Source of the DNA: Pseudidiomarina aquimaris
GTDB taxonomy: Bacteria; Pseudomonadota; Gammaproteobacteria; Enterobacterales; Alteromonadaceae
Direction: 5' to 3'
DNA: 64,000 nt
Assembly (NCBI RefSeq): GCF_003987395.1
Contig: NZ_PIPT01000004.1
Location: forward strand, 186,001 to 250,000
The position numbers were made by a program, and so were the translations under genes. This document shows positions 20,175 to 30,201 of this stretch, one piece after another (the first letter of the stretch is position 1; the number at the start of each line of letters is the position of its first letter). A model generated the notes under the pieces. That model made no database searches and was not told the origin of the DNA. It saw only the letters and a list, made by a program, of their open reading frames with translations.

Positions 20175-22067
20175 TTAGTCTCCAACATCGAAGGCCACTG
20201 CATCGCCGCCCTCCTGCTTCACTAGGTACAACTGCTTGTCGGCGCGTTTGATTAAATCGCTAGGGAGCTCGTTGGCACGGATTCGAGTCACGCCAAAACT
20301 TACCGTAAGTATGCCATGCAAGCGACGTCCGAAATGGTGCTCAATGCCGAGGTTATGAATAGCCTGACGCAATTCATCTAAACGTTCACGAGCTTGCGCC
20401 AAGGAGTCTGCTTGCAGCAGCAACGCAAACTCTTCACCGCCGTAACGATAGGCCCGGCTCTCGGGCAATTCTCGGAAGGCTTTGGCAAAGGCAATCAAAG
20501 CTCGGTCACCGGCTTCGTGGCCGTAGTTGTCATTGAATGGTTTGAAGTCGTCGATATCGGCCATCACGAAGTAACAACTGCCGTCCGCAGTTGCGATGGC
20601 ATTCGCAACGTCGGTTTGGAAAGCGCGACGGTTGAGCAGCCCCGTCAGACCGTCGATATGCACCAGTTCGTCAAGTTTGCGATTAGCTTTACGCAACTCT
20701 TTAGTACGCTCAGCAACGCGCTGCTCAAGTTCAAAATTAGTTCGTACAAAACGTCTTGCCATCACACGAAAAGCGTTTAAAACTTGGCTGATTTCACCAT
20801 AACTACGAACCTCACTTTCACTCTGCTTCTCGATTTCATCGTAATTCTTCTCATCCATGAGCGCGGCAAGCGAGGCAAGCCGACGCAATGGTATGGAAAC
20901 TTGATGACGTACAAAAATAATTGTAGTTAAAAGCACTCCAAGCACTAACAGCGAACCGATGAGTGCTATAACCATTGGCAAAAATAAAGCCTCACTGGTA
21001 ATCAGTTCTTTTGGATATACAGCAAAATACCACCAATCCGGCGTCCCCAAGTGCTGCACGAGAACTAAGTAATCATCATCAATATCATCCCAGACTTCTT
21101 GCTTAAACGATTGAGGGTTCGTGAGTAGACGGGCGGCAATTTTTTGATAGAGTGGGTCGTCGTAGTTTTCCGGCGTCAATGTATCACGTTGCTCGCTCAA
21201 CGCATCTGAAAGTGTCGAGCTGGTGATTAACGCACCTTGGCTATTCAACACATAGTTACTAATATCCGCATCTACAGTACGACTCAGGTCTTGAGTCAGT
21301 TGTGCTAGGCTGACATCAAAACTAGCGTTCACAAGATGCTTGCCATTGAGATCTACTGGTCGTTGATAGGTAATCGTCCAAAAGCCACCCGAATGGTCTT
21401 TATATAGCCCGGTCCAATTCGGCGCACGCTCAGGGTTCTCACTTTGCAGTGTCGACTTTAAGGTGGAGAAGTCGGTCATGACTAAATCCGCTGCGGCGAG
21501 TCGACCCCATGCTTGCTCGCGAGAGTACAGCGCAAGCGCATTTTCGGGTAGCGACAAATGAGTATTGGTCACTTGACCTTCCCATGCCGGCCCTAAGTCA
21601 TTCAGCGTGCGGACACTGATCACCAAACGCGCCCGCAACTCATCAGTAAGCGGCGTTGGTCGCGGGCCAACGAATACACTCATCCCTTTGAAGTAATGAT
21701 CACCTGCTTTTACCCCAGTAAATAATGATTCTTTAAGCCGCCAAACTCCTGGCGAGGTTTCTTCAAACCAATCAGAAAAATAGCTTTGCAAGTCTTGTTC
21801 ATAACGCAGGTTTTGGTAGCGGGTAAGAAACTCTTCTGCCAGTAGGTCGCCACGCCTCTCAATGGCCTGCAATTGATATTGATTGGTGGTTAGTTTTGTG
21901 GCTACTTCACGTTGAATTCGTTCAACCACAGCTTGCTTTGCAGAGGGGTATGTTTGCCAAAAGGTGATGAACAGTGTTAGCAACAGAATACTCACGGAAA
22001 CAACGACCACGTGCCACAATAGACGTGTCGTTAGCTTTTTCCTTGGTTGCTGGCGGCGTTCTTGCAT
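20175..22067 (-). CDS. Diguanylate cyclase with periplasmic Cache-type sensor
   Basis: A 630-residue membrane protein. Helix 1 (about 21-41) and helix 2 (about 350-375) bracket a large periplasmic domain with the long-helix plus double-PAS layout of dCache sensors, including the segment GGFWTITYQRP. A HAMP-like linker and a short coiled coil (VAERTKELRKANRKL) lead to a GGDEF domain (about 465-625) with an intact GGEEF and DIDDFKPFNDNYGHEAGD. It should make c-di-GMP when the sensor binds its ligand, which is not known. Its ATG directly follows the TAG of the upstream CHASE-PAS-GGDEF gene (TAGATG), so the two cyclases are co-translated. Confidence 0.9.
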   Translation of the reverse strand: MQERRQQPRKKLTTRLLWHVVVVSVSILLLTLFITFWQTYPSAKQAVVERIQREVATKLTTNQYQLQAIERRGDLLAEEFLTRYQNLRYEQDLQSYFSDWFEETSPGVWRLKESLFTGVKAGDHYFKGMSVFVGPRPTPLTDELRARLVISVRTLNDLGPAWEGQVTNTHLSLPENALALYSREQAWGRLAAADLVMTDFSTLKSTLQSENPERAPNWTGLYKDHSGGFWTITYQRPVDLNGKHLVNASFDVSLAQLTQDLSRTVDADISNYVLNSQGALITSSTLSDALSEQRDTLTPENYDDPLYQKIAARLLTNPQSFKQEVWDDIDDDYLVLVQHLGTPDWWYFAVYPKELITSEALFLPMVIALIGSLLVLGVLLTTIIFVRHQVSIPLRRLASLAALMDEKNYDEIEKQSESEVRSYGEISQVLNAFRVMARRFVRTNFELEQRVAERTKELRKANRKLDELVHIDGLTGLLNRRAFQTDVANAIATADGSCYFVMADIDDFKPFNDNYGHEAGDRALIAFAKAFRELPESRAYRYGGEEFALLLQADSLAQARERLDELRQAIHNLGIEHHFGRRLHGILTVSFGVTRIRANELPSDLIKRADKQLYLVKQEGGDAVAFDVGD

Positions 22068-24050
22068 CTATTGCCTTGCTTCCGTTTTGTCGTCAATGTG
22101 AGCCAACTTATAGTGGCCCCGCTGATTAAGTTTAACGTCGTACATCAGTTTGTCAGCCCTGCGAATTAATTCTTCAGCTGTCGACTCTATCGATCCATGA
22201 TATATGACAATACCAATTGAGGCGCCGATAAATAATTCATGTCCCCGCAAATAAATCGGTAGTGAAGCCGCTTCAATCAACCGCTGTGCGGCACCTGTTA
22301 CGCTATCGAGCGAGTGCGTTTCGAGTACAACTAAAAACTCATCACCCCCCCAACGACAAAGCACATCGTCTATTCGCAATACATCTTTAAACCGTGTAGC
22401 AACTTCAACAAGAAGCTTATCGCCTATCTCATGACCATAGGTATCATTCACCTGCTTAAACCGATCTAAATCGATAAACATGACCGCCAGCATGCTCTTT
22501 TTCTTCGCTTGTACCGCTACAGCTTTACCCAGATATTTGTAGAGATAAGCACGATTCGGTAGCAACGTAAGGCGATCTGTCTCTGCCTCACTCTGCAGTC
22601 TGTGAAGACGTTCATGTTCTGCTGTAACGTCTTCAACAGTACCTGTGATTCGTGCAGGTCGTCCTGAATCATCGCGCTCAACTACGAAACCTCGATCGAG
22701 GATCCAGATCGCATCCCCATGAGCGTCAACCATGCGGTACTCGTTTTCGAAAGTGTCATCACCTGGACGCGAATTCTCCATAAAGCGCTCGAGCTTTTCC
22801 ATCAAATCATCACGATCATCTGGATGAATATTATCCAGCCAAGTACTATGGAGGTGCTTACCATCTGCGTGAGTAAAACCAAATAAGTTGTACCACTCTT
22901 CAGAAAAGTAAGCCTGATTGTCCTTAGCTCGCCAATCCCATACGCCACCACGAGTCGCCTGCAGAGCGTAGCGCCATCGTTCCTCTAACTCCACCATTTT
23001 GCTTTGTTTAAGGCGCAATTCATGGGTCAAATGCTCTGCTGTCTGGGTCGCTCGATCACGCGTCATCTGCAATGTTCTTACGTACGCAGCCAGCACCGCC
23101 GAGATAACTAAACCCAATAAAACAAATATCAGCGGGCGTTCCAAATTTAGCACTGAGAGCTCATCTTGATGGTTGAAGTCTAGTAACCAAGTGCGACCGC
23201 CAAATGAAAAGGGAACCGAAGCATGCAAATAATTAGGCTCTGATTTAAAAGCGCGATCGGATTCATACATGAGTGTTTGATAAGCGATTTCTGGGCTGTC
23301 AAAAATAGACAAGTGGATAGAGGCGCCATCATCTCGTTCCCAATTTTGAATGATGCCGTTGATCAGATCCGTCATCCGAAATGGACTATAGGCCCAGCCA
23401 AGAAGTACTTTGTAAGGGTCAGCCTGCATCTCGATGTTATTGGAGTCGAAAACTGGGACGTACATGAGTGTTCCAGCCTGCTTTTTACTTCCCATTTCTT
23501 GCAATAGCTCAACACGACCACTTAACGCTGCCTTGCGAGTTAATGTAGCTCGATGCATCGCATCACGACGCGTAGCTTCGGAGTACATGTCATAACCAAA
23601 TGCGCGTTGATTACGCTCGTCAAACGGTTCCAAATAAAGAATTGCAGTGTATATGTCTCGAGGAGTTTGCGGATGCACACTAAAGTCGGGAAAACCCTCG
23701 TCACGCACCTGCTGAACAAAGTTGTCTAAAGCATCAGGATTGACGTAAGCAGCGAAACCAATTCCTTGCACTTCGGTAATAAGACCATTTTGCTGCAGCT
23801 TCTCGGTATAGGTACGCCATGCACTACGGTCGACCCCAGGAGTCGTTTCATAGAATCCAGCAGCACCGCGCAACATGAGTTCATAGGTGCGCAGACGCTC
23901 CGAAAGCGCAACTTCTACTTGTTCAATATTGAATAAAAAGCTTTCTTTTGCGCGACTGACTTCAAGAGAGAAGCTCAAATAGGCCGCGCCAATGCTGGCC
24001 AGCACCCCACCCATAAGAGCAACCGACGGAACCCATTTTGATTTATTCAA
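22068..24050 (-). CDS. CHASE-PAS-GGDEF diguanylate cyclase
   Basis: A 660-residue protein: helix 1 (about 10-30), a periplasmic CHASE domain (about 40-290, with [18 protein letters not shown] and [18 protein letters not shown]), helix 2 (about 305-325), a coiled linker, a PAS/PAC domain (about 350-478) and GGDEF (about 485-650) with an intact GGDEF motif. The start is probably the TTG at 24050, preceded by AGGGA. CHASE domains bind small extracellular ligands. This gene lies first in a two-cyclase operon with the dCache cyclase and is divergent from upp, with which its start region overlaps the non-coding leader. Confidence 0.88.
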   Translation of the reverse strand: MNKSKWVPSVALMGGVLASIGAAYLSFSLEVSRAKESFLFNIEQVEVALSERLRTYELMLRGAAGFYETTPGVDRSAWRTYTEKLQQNGLITEVQGIGFAAYVNPDALDNFVQQVRDEGFPDFSVHPQTPRDIYTAILYLEPFDERNQRAFGYDMYSEATRRDAMHRATLTRKAALSGRVELLQEMGSKKQAGTLMYVPVFDSNNIEMQADPYKVLLGWAYSPFRMTDLINGIIQNWERDDGASIHLSIFDSPEIAYQTLMYESDRAFKSEPNYLHASVPFSFGGRTWLLDFNHQDELSVLNLERPLIFVLLGLVISAVLAAYVRTLQMTRDRATQTAEHLTHELRLKQSKMVELEERWRYALQATRGGVWDWRAKDNQAYFSEEWYNLFGFTHADGKHLHSTWLDNIHPDDRDDLMEKLERFMENSRPGDDTFENEYRMVDAHGDAIWILDRGFVVERDDSGRPARITGTVEDVTAEHERLHRLQSEAETDRLTLLPNRAYLYKYLGKAVAVQAKKKSMLAVMFIDLDRFKQVNDTYGHEIGDKLLVEVATRFKDVLRIDDVLCRWGGDEFLVVLETHSLDSVTGAAQRLIEAASLPIYLRGHELFIGASIGIVIYHGSIESTAEELIRRADKLMYDVKLNQRGHYKLAHIDDKTEARQ

Positions 24051-24148
24051 GCTTCTGTTCCCTAAGTTCGACGTGCCTTAATTGTGTTCATTATGTAAAC
24101 TTTACCACAAATAAGTTCAATACCCACTTTGTACTAATGGATAAAACT

Positions 24149-24778
24149 ATGCCACTCAACGTAATCAAACACCCACTTGTACAGCATAAGCTTGGACTCC
24201 TGCGCGAAGCCAAGCTTTCGACCAAAAGTTTTCGTGAACTCGCCAATGAACTTGGCACGTTGCTCACTTACGAAGCAACGCAAGACTTTAAACTTGAAGA
24301 CTGCGAAATTGACGGCTGGGATGGCACCAAGATTACCGTTAAGCGCTTAGCCGGTAAAAAAGTTACAGTAGTACCAATTTTGCGGGCTGGCATTGGCATG
24401 CTGGATGGTGTGCTGGAACTGCTACCTGGCGCAAAGGTGAGTGTCGTTGGGCTATATCGTAATGAACAAACATTGGAACCGGTGACTTACTTTGAGAAAT
24501 TCGCCGGTGAAATAGATCAGCGCACCGCACTGGTGATTGACCCTATGCTGGCGACCGGTGGCACCATGGTCGCAACGCTCGATATGCTGAAAGAAAAAGG
24601 CTGTCGTGATATTCGAGTGTTGGTGCTGGTAGCCGCTCCTGAAGGCGTCGAGCGCGTGACGTCGGCGCACCCTGATATCCCTATTTACACCGCAGCTTTA
24701 GATGACCATTTGAATGAGCAGGGCTACATCGTTCCGGGACTTGGTGATGCCGGTGATAAGATCTTTGGCACCCGTTAA
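24149..24778 (+). CDS. upp: Uracil phosphoribosyltransferase
   Basis: A 209-residue enzyme that makes UMP from uracil and PRPP in pyrimidine salvage. It aligns closely with E. coli Upp (208 residues) along its whole length: [37 protein letters not shown], the PRPP loop [10 protein letters not shown] and the ending [18 protein letters not shown] chose the ATG at 24149, since GGAT lies before it; an ATG 12 bp upstream is also in frame. It is monocistronic and cytosolic. Confidence 0.96.
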   Translation: MPLNVIKHPLVQHKLGLLREAKLSTKSFRELANELGTLLTYEATQDFKLEDCEIDGWDGTKITVKRLAGKKVTVVPILRAGIGMLDGVLELLPGAKVSVVGLYRNEQTLEPVTYFEKFAGEIDQRTALVIDPMLATGGTMVATLDMLKEKGCRDIRVLVLVAAPEGVERVTSAHPDIPIYTAALDDHLNEQGYIVPGLGDAGDKIFGTR

Positions 24779-24840
24779 CTTGATCTTTCATCGGGGTTAG
24801 CGTCTACACTATAGGTACATTCTGTAAAAAGGAGGTACTT

Positions 24841-25266
24841 ATGAAACGCACTGCTTCTGCACATTGGCAAGGTGGTTTGAAGGACGGTAAAGGCACAGTC
24901 TCCACCGAGAGTGGCGTGCTCGACCAACAGCAATACTCATTTGGTACCCGTTTCGAAGACGGCAAAGGCACGAATCCTGAGGAATTGATTGGTGCGGCAC
25001 ATGCCGGCTGTTTCTCTATGGCACTGTCGATGGTGCTTGGCGAGCATGACATGGTCGCCGATAGCATCGATACCAAAGCGACAGTACATCTTGAAGAGAA
25101 GGACGGTGGCTTCGCGGTGCCGAAAGTTCACTTAGAACTTCGCGCGTCTATTCCTGGCGCCGACGTCGACAAGTTTTTGGAAGCGGCCGAAGCCGCGAAA
25201 GAAAACTGTCCGATCTCGAAATTATTTAATGCCGAGATTACGCTCGACGCCAAATTAGAGTCTTAA
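24841..25266 (+). CDS. osmC: OsmC family peroxiredoxin
   Basis: A 141-residue protein of the OsmC branch of thiol-dependent peroxidases that reduce organic hydroperoxides. The two catalytic cysteines are visible in HAGCFSMALS and ENCPISKLF, and the early TNPEELIGAAHAGC block is typical. An excellent ribosome site (AAGGAGG) precedes the ATG. Expression is often osmotic or stationary-phase controlled, but no such signal was identified here. The 3' end overlaps the convergent cytochrome b gene by 4 bp. Confidence 0.93.
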   Translation: MKRTASAHWQGGLKDGKGTVSTESGVLDQQQYSFGTRFEDGKGTNPEELIGAAHAGCFSMALSMVLGEHDMVADSIDTKATVHLEEKDGGFAVPKVHLELRASIPGADVDKFLEAAEAAKENCPISKLFNAEITLDAKLES

Positions 25267-25802
25267 CGCTTAAAGCGCTTACCGGTGATCATTGGCCGTA
25301 TCAATTCGATGCGGCCACGCCAGCCGGTAATAAGAACCGCAGCGACGTGAATAATTGCTGCCGCATAGAGCAAGTTAGCCAGCCATTCGTGAATTTCTTC
25401 AAGGGTGCTGTTGCCGAAGAACTGATCGATTTCTTCCATCATAAAGCCGGTCGTGCCGAGTCCGAGGAAGAGTAAGATAACAGCGAACACCATAAGCCAA
25501 CCGAGCGGATTATGCCCCGAGTCGATAGGGGTTCGGCGTTGTTTTAAGTGCTGCAGATGTTCTTGGAGCGCCTGTTTAGACAGCTCAATCGTTTCGAAGT
25601 TACCGTAACTTTTGTCGACAAAGCCCCAGATGATTCGTACTGCAATTGCTGTGGCTGCCGTATAGCCGAGCCATTGATGCCATTGGCTGCCCGCTTCAAG
25701 AATGAAGTAGTTGGCGATAAAAATGGCTACCAAGAGCCAATGAATGATGCGGATCAGCGGATGCCAGATCCGCACCTGTTGTGGGCTCTTAGTGGGCTTC
25801 AC
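25263..25802 (-). CDS. Cytochrome b561/Ni-hydrogenase-type b cytochrome
   Basis: A 179-residue protein with four membrane helices and histidines placed for two haems: HPLIRIIHW in helix 1, WHQWLGY before helix 2, and HEWLANLLYAAAIIHVAAV across helix 4. This small family passes electrons across the inner membrane, often to partner redox proteins. The gene overlaps the upstream PepSY lipoprotein gene by 14 bp, so the two are coupled. PepSY with cytochrome b561 is a frequent pairing, and the PepSY protein may be its periplasmic partner. Confidence 0.88.
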   Translation of the reverse strand: MKPTKSPQQVRIWHPLIRIIHWLLVAIFIANYFILEAGSQWHQWLGYTAATAIAVRIIWGFVDKSYGNFETIELSKQALQEHLQHLKQRRTPIDSGHNPLGWLMVFAVILLFLGLGTTGFMMEEIDQFFGNSTLEEIHEWLANLLYAAAIIHVAAVLITGWRGRIELIRPMITGKRFKR

Positions 25803-26070
25803 GCTTGACCACTTCGCCGTTCACTGGGTTGAAGTAGATCTCAACTTTGTTGCCGTCCGCATCGGTGCCATAGATTTCATAGCAGTTGCCTTCGGTCACT
25901 TTAAATTCGTTGATTTGATAGCCTTCGCTCACCAAATTCTGCTGGAATTGCGCTTGGTCTTGCCAATCGCTCATCGGCGCGCTGGTGCATTGGGTGACCT
26001 CTGCGGTCGGGCTACATGCTGCAACTGTTGCGATAGCCGCTGCGGTAAATGCTAGTTTTAAAGCGTTCAT
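25789..26070 (-). CDS. Small PepSY-like lipoprotein
   Basis: A 93-residue protein beginning with a lipoprotein signal (lipobox VAAC, Cys19). The mature part has one PepSY-like domain: a helix with AQFQQNLVSEGYQINEF, then strands CYEIYGTDADGNKVEIYFNP and NGEVVKRE. PepSY domains are thought to bind or inhibit partner proteins at the membrane. It overlaps and is probably co-translated with the cytochrome b gene. AAGGAG precedes the ATG. Confidence 0.8.
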   Translation of the reverse strand: MNALKLAFTAAAIATVAACSPTAEVTQCTSAPMSDWQDQAQFQQNLVSEGYQINEFKVTEGNCYEIYGTDADGNKVEIYFNPVNGEVVKREAH

Positions 26071-26162
26071 AGTGAACTCCTTTTGGTTGTCTGATTGTTA
26101 GCGTAGACGAGTTTTCTTACCGTTTCCTTAAGCTGGCGTCTCAGTATAGTTAATCCCGATGT

Positions 26163-28715
26163 TTATTGATCTTCATCGGGGGTGGTCACGTTACTTCGCA
26201 ACAATTCAATCAGTTGCGACAACGGCATTGGCTTAGCAAAGTAAAACCCTTGCAGCCGGTCGACACCTAAAGCTTTAAAAAGCTCAACCTGCTCAGCCGT
26301 TTCAACCCCTTCAACCACCACCACTTTGTCGAGTTGTTGACACATTTCAATCATCTTGCTGAGCAAGTTACGTTGTTTACCCTCTGCTTCCACGCCTAAG
26401 GTAAACGCCCGGTCGATCTTGATGATATCCGCCGGTTGTCGAGTTAAATAAGCTAAGCTTGAGAAGCCTGTGCCGAAATCATCAATCGCCACATGTAAGC
26501 CGTGCTCACGCAATTGCCGCAGCCGCTCTTCCGTTTGACCCGCCTCTGACATCACCGCTTCGGTAAGTTCAATAGTGAGCTGTTGCGGACTCAGTTTATG
26601 ACGCTTGATCTGACTTACTAAATCGTTTACAAAATTTGCGCGTGCCAACTGGTGTGGTGAAACATTGACCGCCACCGTCAATTTTTGCAGCTCGGCGTTT
26701 TCACTAAGATCGCGAATGACTTTTTGTAGCATTTGCTCCCCCAACTGAATCACTTGCCCGGTTTGCTCGGCAATAGGGATAAACAAGGCCGGCGAAATAA
26801 AGCTGCCATCTTTACGCCAACGGACTAAACTTTCAACGCTGACAATGCGCCCCGTTTCGGCACTGAAAATGGGCTGATAATAGGCCTCTAACTGATCTTG
26901 GTTCATAGCAACCTGCAACTGCGTGCGAATCGCCACCAATTGCTCATGACTATCTTGCATGTCCGATTGATAAATAGCGTATTGGTTGCCTCCCGCAGCT
27001 TTGGCTTTGTCCATCGCAATGTCAGCGAACTGCACCAATTGCTCGGTGTCGATTTGTGCTTGGGTAGCCACTGCGATGCCGATACTCGCGGTAAGATGTA
27101 CCGACAAATCCTCAACGGCAAAGACCTCTGCAACGGCCTTAATAACGGCCGCGGCGTCTTTTTTTAATTGATGCGCAGTTGTATCGCGGTAATAGACGAT
27201 AAACTCGTCATTACTGAAACGCGCAAAAACATCAGCGCCTTGCGCCGCACTCCGAATGCGCTGGGCGGTGAGCTTTAAAACATGGTCCCCCATGCGGTGG
27301 CCAAGGCCATCATTAATCGAGTTGAATTTGTCGAGATTGACAAACAGCACAGCGCGCCGACAACCCTCGCAATCGATCATCATCGATTGCGTATCTTGAT
27401 TGAATGCATCACGGCGCAAATAGCCCGTAAGCTCATCGTAACGCGCCATACTGGCGAGCTTTTTACTCTCAGCACGTAAGCGTTTGGTGGTATCTGCGGC
27501 AAGAATATAGATGAACGCGAAAGCACCTGTGAGCCAGAGCAACATTTGCTGTAAACGCGTTGCTTCGTGTAACGGTGTATAGTCAATTAATACACTATAA
27601 AAATCGTGCTCAATACCCGTGATAAGGGTCACTTTGTCATTGACCGAATGGGGATACGTTTGCTGTAGTCGATGTAAAGTATAGGTACCGTCGGTACTTC
27701 CCTGCATGGCAACGAGGACTTCAGGATTGAACGCCATAAAGGTTTTGATTGCGCTTAAATAGTCCAAGTATTCGGCAGCCACGAGCCCATTTAGGTTTAA
27801 CAACGCGACAAGTTGTTTGGCATCCGTTTTGCTCTTCAGCGGCACCGCCATCATGACAATTGGCGTCTGCGTATTCAGCGAACTACCATTTGCGGCAATG
27901 CGTGTTGTCTCACTTGGCTGTGCTAGCCAGTTCTTAATACCCTCGCTGGTGCGCATATGCAACTGCCAGAAAGGCTCAGCAAAAGCTGAAGTAACAATAG
28001 GGCGCTGTTGCTCGTCTAGGATGAGCATCCCCTCAATAATTTCGTAGTCAGTAATGTAGGCGGGCATGTCGGTTGCAAGCAACTCATCTGTTGCATAAGT
28101 ATCCGCTCGCTCGACACGTTGCTTGATGCGCTCAAGTGCTTTTATCTGATCAATAAATCGTGAGTCGATCATATTGCCGATTAACTGAATTTTCGTTAGT
28201 GCGTTTTTTGTTTCAAGGTACACAATACGCGCGCTCATGGCGTACCAAACCAACACGCCGAGCAAAATAATAAAACTTAATAGCCGCAGTGTGGCCCAGC
28301 TTGCGTCTATTTTTAAATATGGATAATTATGTCGAATCGTTAGTGCTAGGAAAAATGTGAGTAGCATCACCGACGCTAACGCCAACGTAAATGGATTACT
28401 AAATCGTGCCGCTTCTGGTGCCGGCAAAACTCCCCAGACCACCAACTGTAAAATGATAAAAGCCGTGATTCCAAGTGACGTTAAAATAGGACCTACGAAT
28501 TGCAACTGTTTCGGCGTACGCCAACGAAATAAGCCATACAGAATTAAAAACGCCACAGCTGAGACGATGAGCATGTAATCAGAAATCACATTCATGAGCA
28601 TGCTGGCCGGCGTTATGACGATATCTAGAAAACCTAACAAAGTGATGGCGGCGAAGAACAACAGAATGCCGAAGTAGGCTAAATTCGCGGCTGATTGTGT
28701 GAAGTATTTAGTCAT
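26163..28715 (-). CDS. Membrane GGDEF-EAL protein, probable c-di-GMP phosphodiesterase
   Basis: An 850-residue protein. The first part holds about six membrane helices, with a periplasmic sensor loop following the helix near residue 150 and a further helix near 390; GGDEF-like (about 410-570) and EAL (about 590-840) domains follow. The GGDEF motif is degenerate (SNDEF). The EAL motif reads ESL, with other catalytic segments kept: IELTEAVMSEA, DDFGTGFSSLAYL, KIDRAF and VVEGVET, so hydrolysis remains likely. I chose the ATG at 28715; the frame stays open 96 codons further, but that part overlaps the divergent small gene. Confidence 0.82.
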   Translation of the reverse strand: MTKYFTQSAANLAYFGILLFFAAITLLGFLDIVITPASMLMNVISDYMLIVSAVAFLILYGLFRWRTPKQLQFVGPILTSLGITAFIILQLVVWGVLPAPEAARFSNPFTLALASVMLLTFFLALTIRHNYPYLKIDASWATLRLLSFIILLGVLVWYAMSARIVYLETKNALTKIQLIGNMIDSRFIDQIKALERIKQRVERADTYATDELLATDMPAYITDYEIIEGMLILDEQQRPIVTSAFAEPFWQLHMRTSEGIKNWLAQPSETTRIAANGSSLNTQTPIVMMAVPLKSKTDAKQLVALLNLNGLVAAEYLDYLSAIKTFMAFNPEVLVAMQGSTDGTYTLHRLQQTYPHSVNDKVTLITGIEHDFYSVLIDYTPLHEATRLQQMLLWLTGAFAFIYILAADTTKRLRAESKKLASMARYDELTGYLRRDAFNQDTQSMMIDCEGCRRAVLFVNLDKFNSINDGLGHRMGDHVLKLTAQRIRSAAQGADVFARFSNDEFIVYYRDTTAHQLKKDAAAVIKAVAEVFAVEDLSVHLTASIGIAVATQAQIDTEQLVQFADIAMDKAKAAGGNQYAIYQSDMQDSHEQLVAIRTQLQVAMNQDQLEAYYQPIFSAETGRIVSVESLVRWRKDGSFISPALFIPIAEQTGQVIQLGEQMLQKVIRDLSENAELQKLTVAVNVSPHQLARANFVNDLVSQIKRHKLSPQQLTIELTEAVMSEAGQTEERLRQLREHGLHVAIDDFGTGFSSLAYLTRQPADIIKIDRAFTLGVEAEGKQRNLLSKMIEMCQQLDKVVVVEGVETAEQVELFKALGVDRLQGFYFAKPMPLSQLIELLRSNVTTPDEDQ

Positions 28716-28824
28716 ACCGTTTAATTTCAGAAGCTTGTAGAGTTCAGTATAGAGATTTTTGCAGCATTGTTCTAAGTTAGCTTTGATTTGCTGCAAAAAA
28801 ATGGGTTGTTCAGTTGGAGTTGTC

Positions 28825-29112
28825 ATGACGGAAGCCACACAAATTCGCTTGTTGAAAACTGCCATGATTCTTGGCGTGGTGCTGCTTATTTGCGGGCATA
28901 TAGTTTTGGCGGTTACGTTCGCCAGTGATGACATTGGCCATCGCGGTTTTATTTTGGGGGCGGCAATGAGCGCAATCGGCGTGGTGTTGTCGTTGCCGAC
29001 CAAGATTTATTTGACCATTTTGCTGATGGATTATACCGAGCGGACCGACAAGCGTTTTACCCGCTCTGCCGATGGCCAAGCCCGGGCGGGGGAGACGGAG
29101 TTTAAAGAGTGA
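28825..29112 (+). CDS. Small two-helix membrane protein
   Basis: A 95-residue protein with two hydrophobic helices (about 8-30 and 40-66) followed by a charged, Lys/Glu-rich cytoplasmic tail. GGAG 8 bp before the ATG at 28825 supports this start over in-frame codons upstream. No family is recognised. It is divergent from the GGDEF-EAL gene (109 bp between starts) and lies 60 bp before the LLM oxidoreductase gene in the same direction. Confidence 0.65.
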   Translation: MTEATQIRLLKTAMILGVVLLICGHIVLAVTFASDDIGHRGFILGAAMSAIGVVLSLPTKIYLTILLMDYTERTDKRFTRSADGQARAGETEFKE

Positions 29113-29172
29113 CCCTTGAAATCCTAGGTTTCGGGGTCATGTTTTGCGTAATACTTTAAGTTAGGAGTCCGT

Positions 29173-30147
29173 GTGGTACCACTGTCGATTTTAGATCTTG
29201 CGCCTATTGTTCAGGGGTCTTCTGCAGCCGAGTCGTTGCAGCGCTCTGGTGACTTAGCCATGCATGCCGAGCGTTGGGGCTTTAAGCGCTTTTGGATGGC
29301 CGAGCATCACAACATGACTGGCATTGCGAGTGCCGCTACAGCTGTGGCGTTGGCGCATATTGGCAGTGTGACATCGACGATTCGGATTGGTGCGGGCGGC
29401 ATTATGCTGCCGAATCACGCACCTTTAGTTGCCGCGGAGCAGTTTGGCACCTTGCAGGCATTGTATGGTGACCGCGTGGATTTGGGTTTAGGCCGAGCAC
29501 CTGGTACCGACGGCGCGACCTTGCGTGCTTTGCGCCGTGACTACAATTCGGCTTCGAGCTTCCCCGACGACGTACGAGAATTGTTGGGCTATTTGGATGA
29601 CGCTGCTGACGACGCTTTCATTCGCGCTGTGCCTGGGCAGGGCTCGCATGTGCCGGTGTGGATTTTGGGGTCGAGTTTGTATGGCGCGCAGCTGGCAGCA
29701 GCTTTAGGGCTGCCCTACGCTTTCGCCTCACATTTCGCGCCCGACCATTTGCACGCCGCCTTGGATGTGTATCGTCGCGAATTTAAAGCCTCGAAGTACC
29801 TGTCGAAGCCTTATGCCATGGCTGCCGTCAACGTTTTCGCCGCCGATACTGAAGCAGAGGCTGCGCGCCTGATGAGTTCAATGCAGCTACAATTTGTCGC
29901 TTTACGCCGAGGCAACCCCGGACCTCTGCCCGCGCCCGTGGATGACATTCATTCCGTCGTTGATCCGGTGTCCTTAGCCGGTGCCAATCACGCCTTGAAA
30001 TACACCGCATGGGGCGTCCCTGAAGACGTTCACGCCTATTTACGCGACTTTGTAAGCGCCACCGGCGTCGACGAACTCATGCTCACCTGCCACGCCTACG
30101 ACCACCGCGCCCGTCTGCGCAGCCTCGAAATCGCCGCCGACCTCTGA
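29173..30147 (+). CDS. LLM class flavin-dependent oxidoreductase
   Basis: A 324-residue bacterial luciferase-like protein of the group related to E. coli YhbW. The TIM-barrel hallmarks are [18 protein letters not shown] at the N terminus, [35 protein letters not shown] and [11 protein letters not shown]. These enzymes use FMNH2 or F420-like flavins to oxidise small substrates; the substrate here is unknown. It starts with GTG at 29173, preceded by TTAGGAGT. A 29-bp perfect palindrome follows the stop. Confidence 0.88.
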   Translation: MVPLSILDLAPIVQGSSAAESLQRSGDLAMHAERWGFKRFWMAEHHNMTGIASAATAVALAHIGSVTSTIRIGAGGIMLPNHAPLVAAEQFGTLQALYGDRVDLGLGRAPGTDGATLRALRRDYNSASSFPDDVRELLGYLDDAADDAFIRAVPGQGSHVPVWILGSSLYGAQLAAALGLPYAFASHFAPDHLHAALDVYRREFKASKYLSKPYAMAAVNVFAADTEAEAARLMSSMQLQFVALRRGNPGPLPAPVDDIHSVVDPVSLAGANHALKYTAWGVPEDVHAYLRDFVSATGVDELMLTCHAYDHRARLRSLEIAADL

Positions 30148-30172
30148 CATCCCCCTCCGTCATCTCGCACTT

Positions 30173-30201
30173 GCATAAGAGAGGGCAGCCCTCTCTTATG
30201 C
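30173..30201. terminator. 29-bp perfect palindrome, shared terminator between LLM and ygiD genes
   Basis: Fourteen-base arms are mirrored around a single central A at 30187, with core GAGAGGGC and its complement. The stop codon of the convergent ygiD gene lies inside the right arm. The same core recurs at 32450 and 33029, so this is one of three dispersed copies. Position between convergent genes suggests termination, although no long T-run follows. Confidence 0.7.

Noticed and set aside
24038-24148. Upstream extension of the upp frame
   Set aside because: Upp of this family starts at the MPLNVIKHP region; the extension overlaps the start of the divergent cyclase gene.
28716-29003. N-terminal extension of the GGDEF-EAL protein by 96 codons
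   Set aside because: It overlaps the divergent small membrane gene with a good ribosome site and has no membrane or domain pattern; ATG at 28715 begins the first helix.
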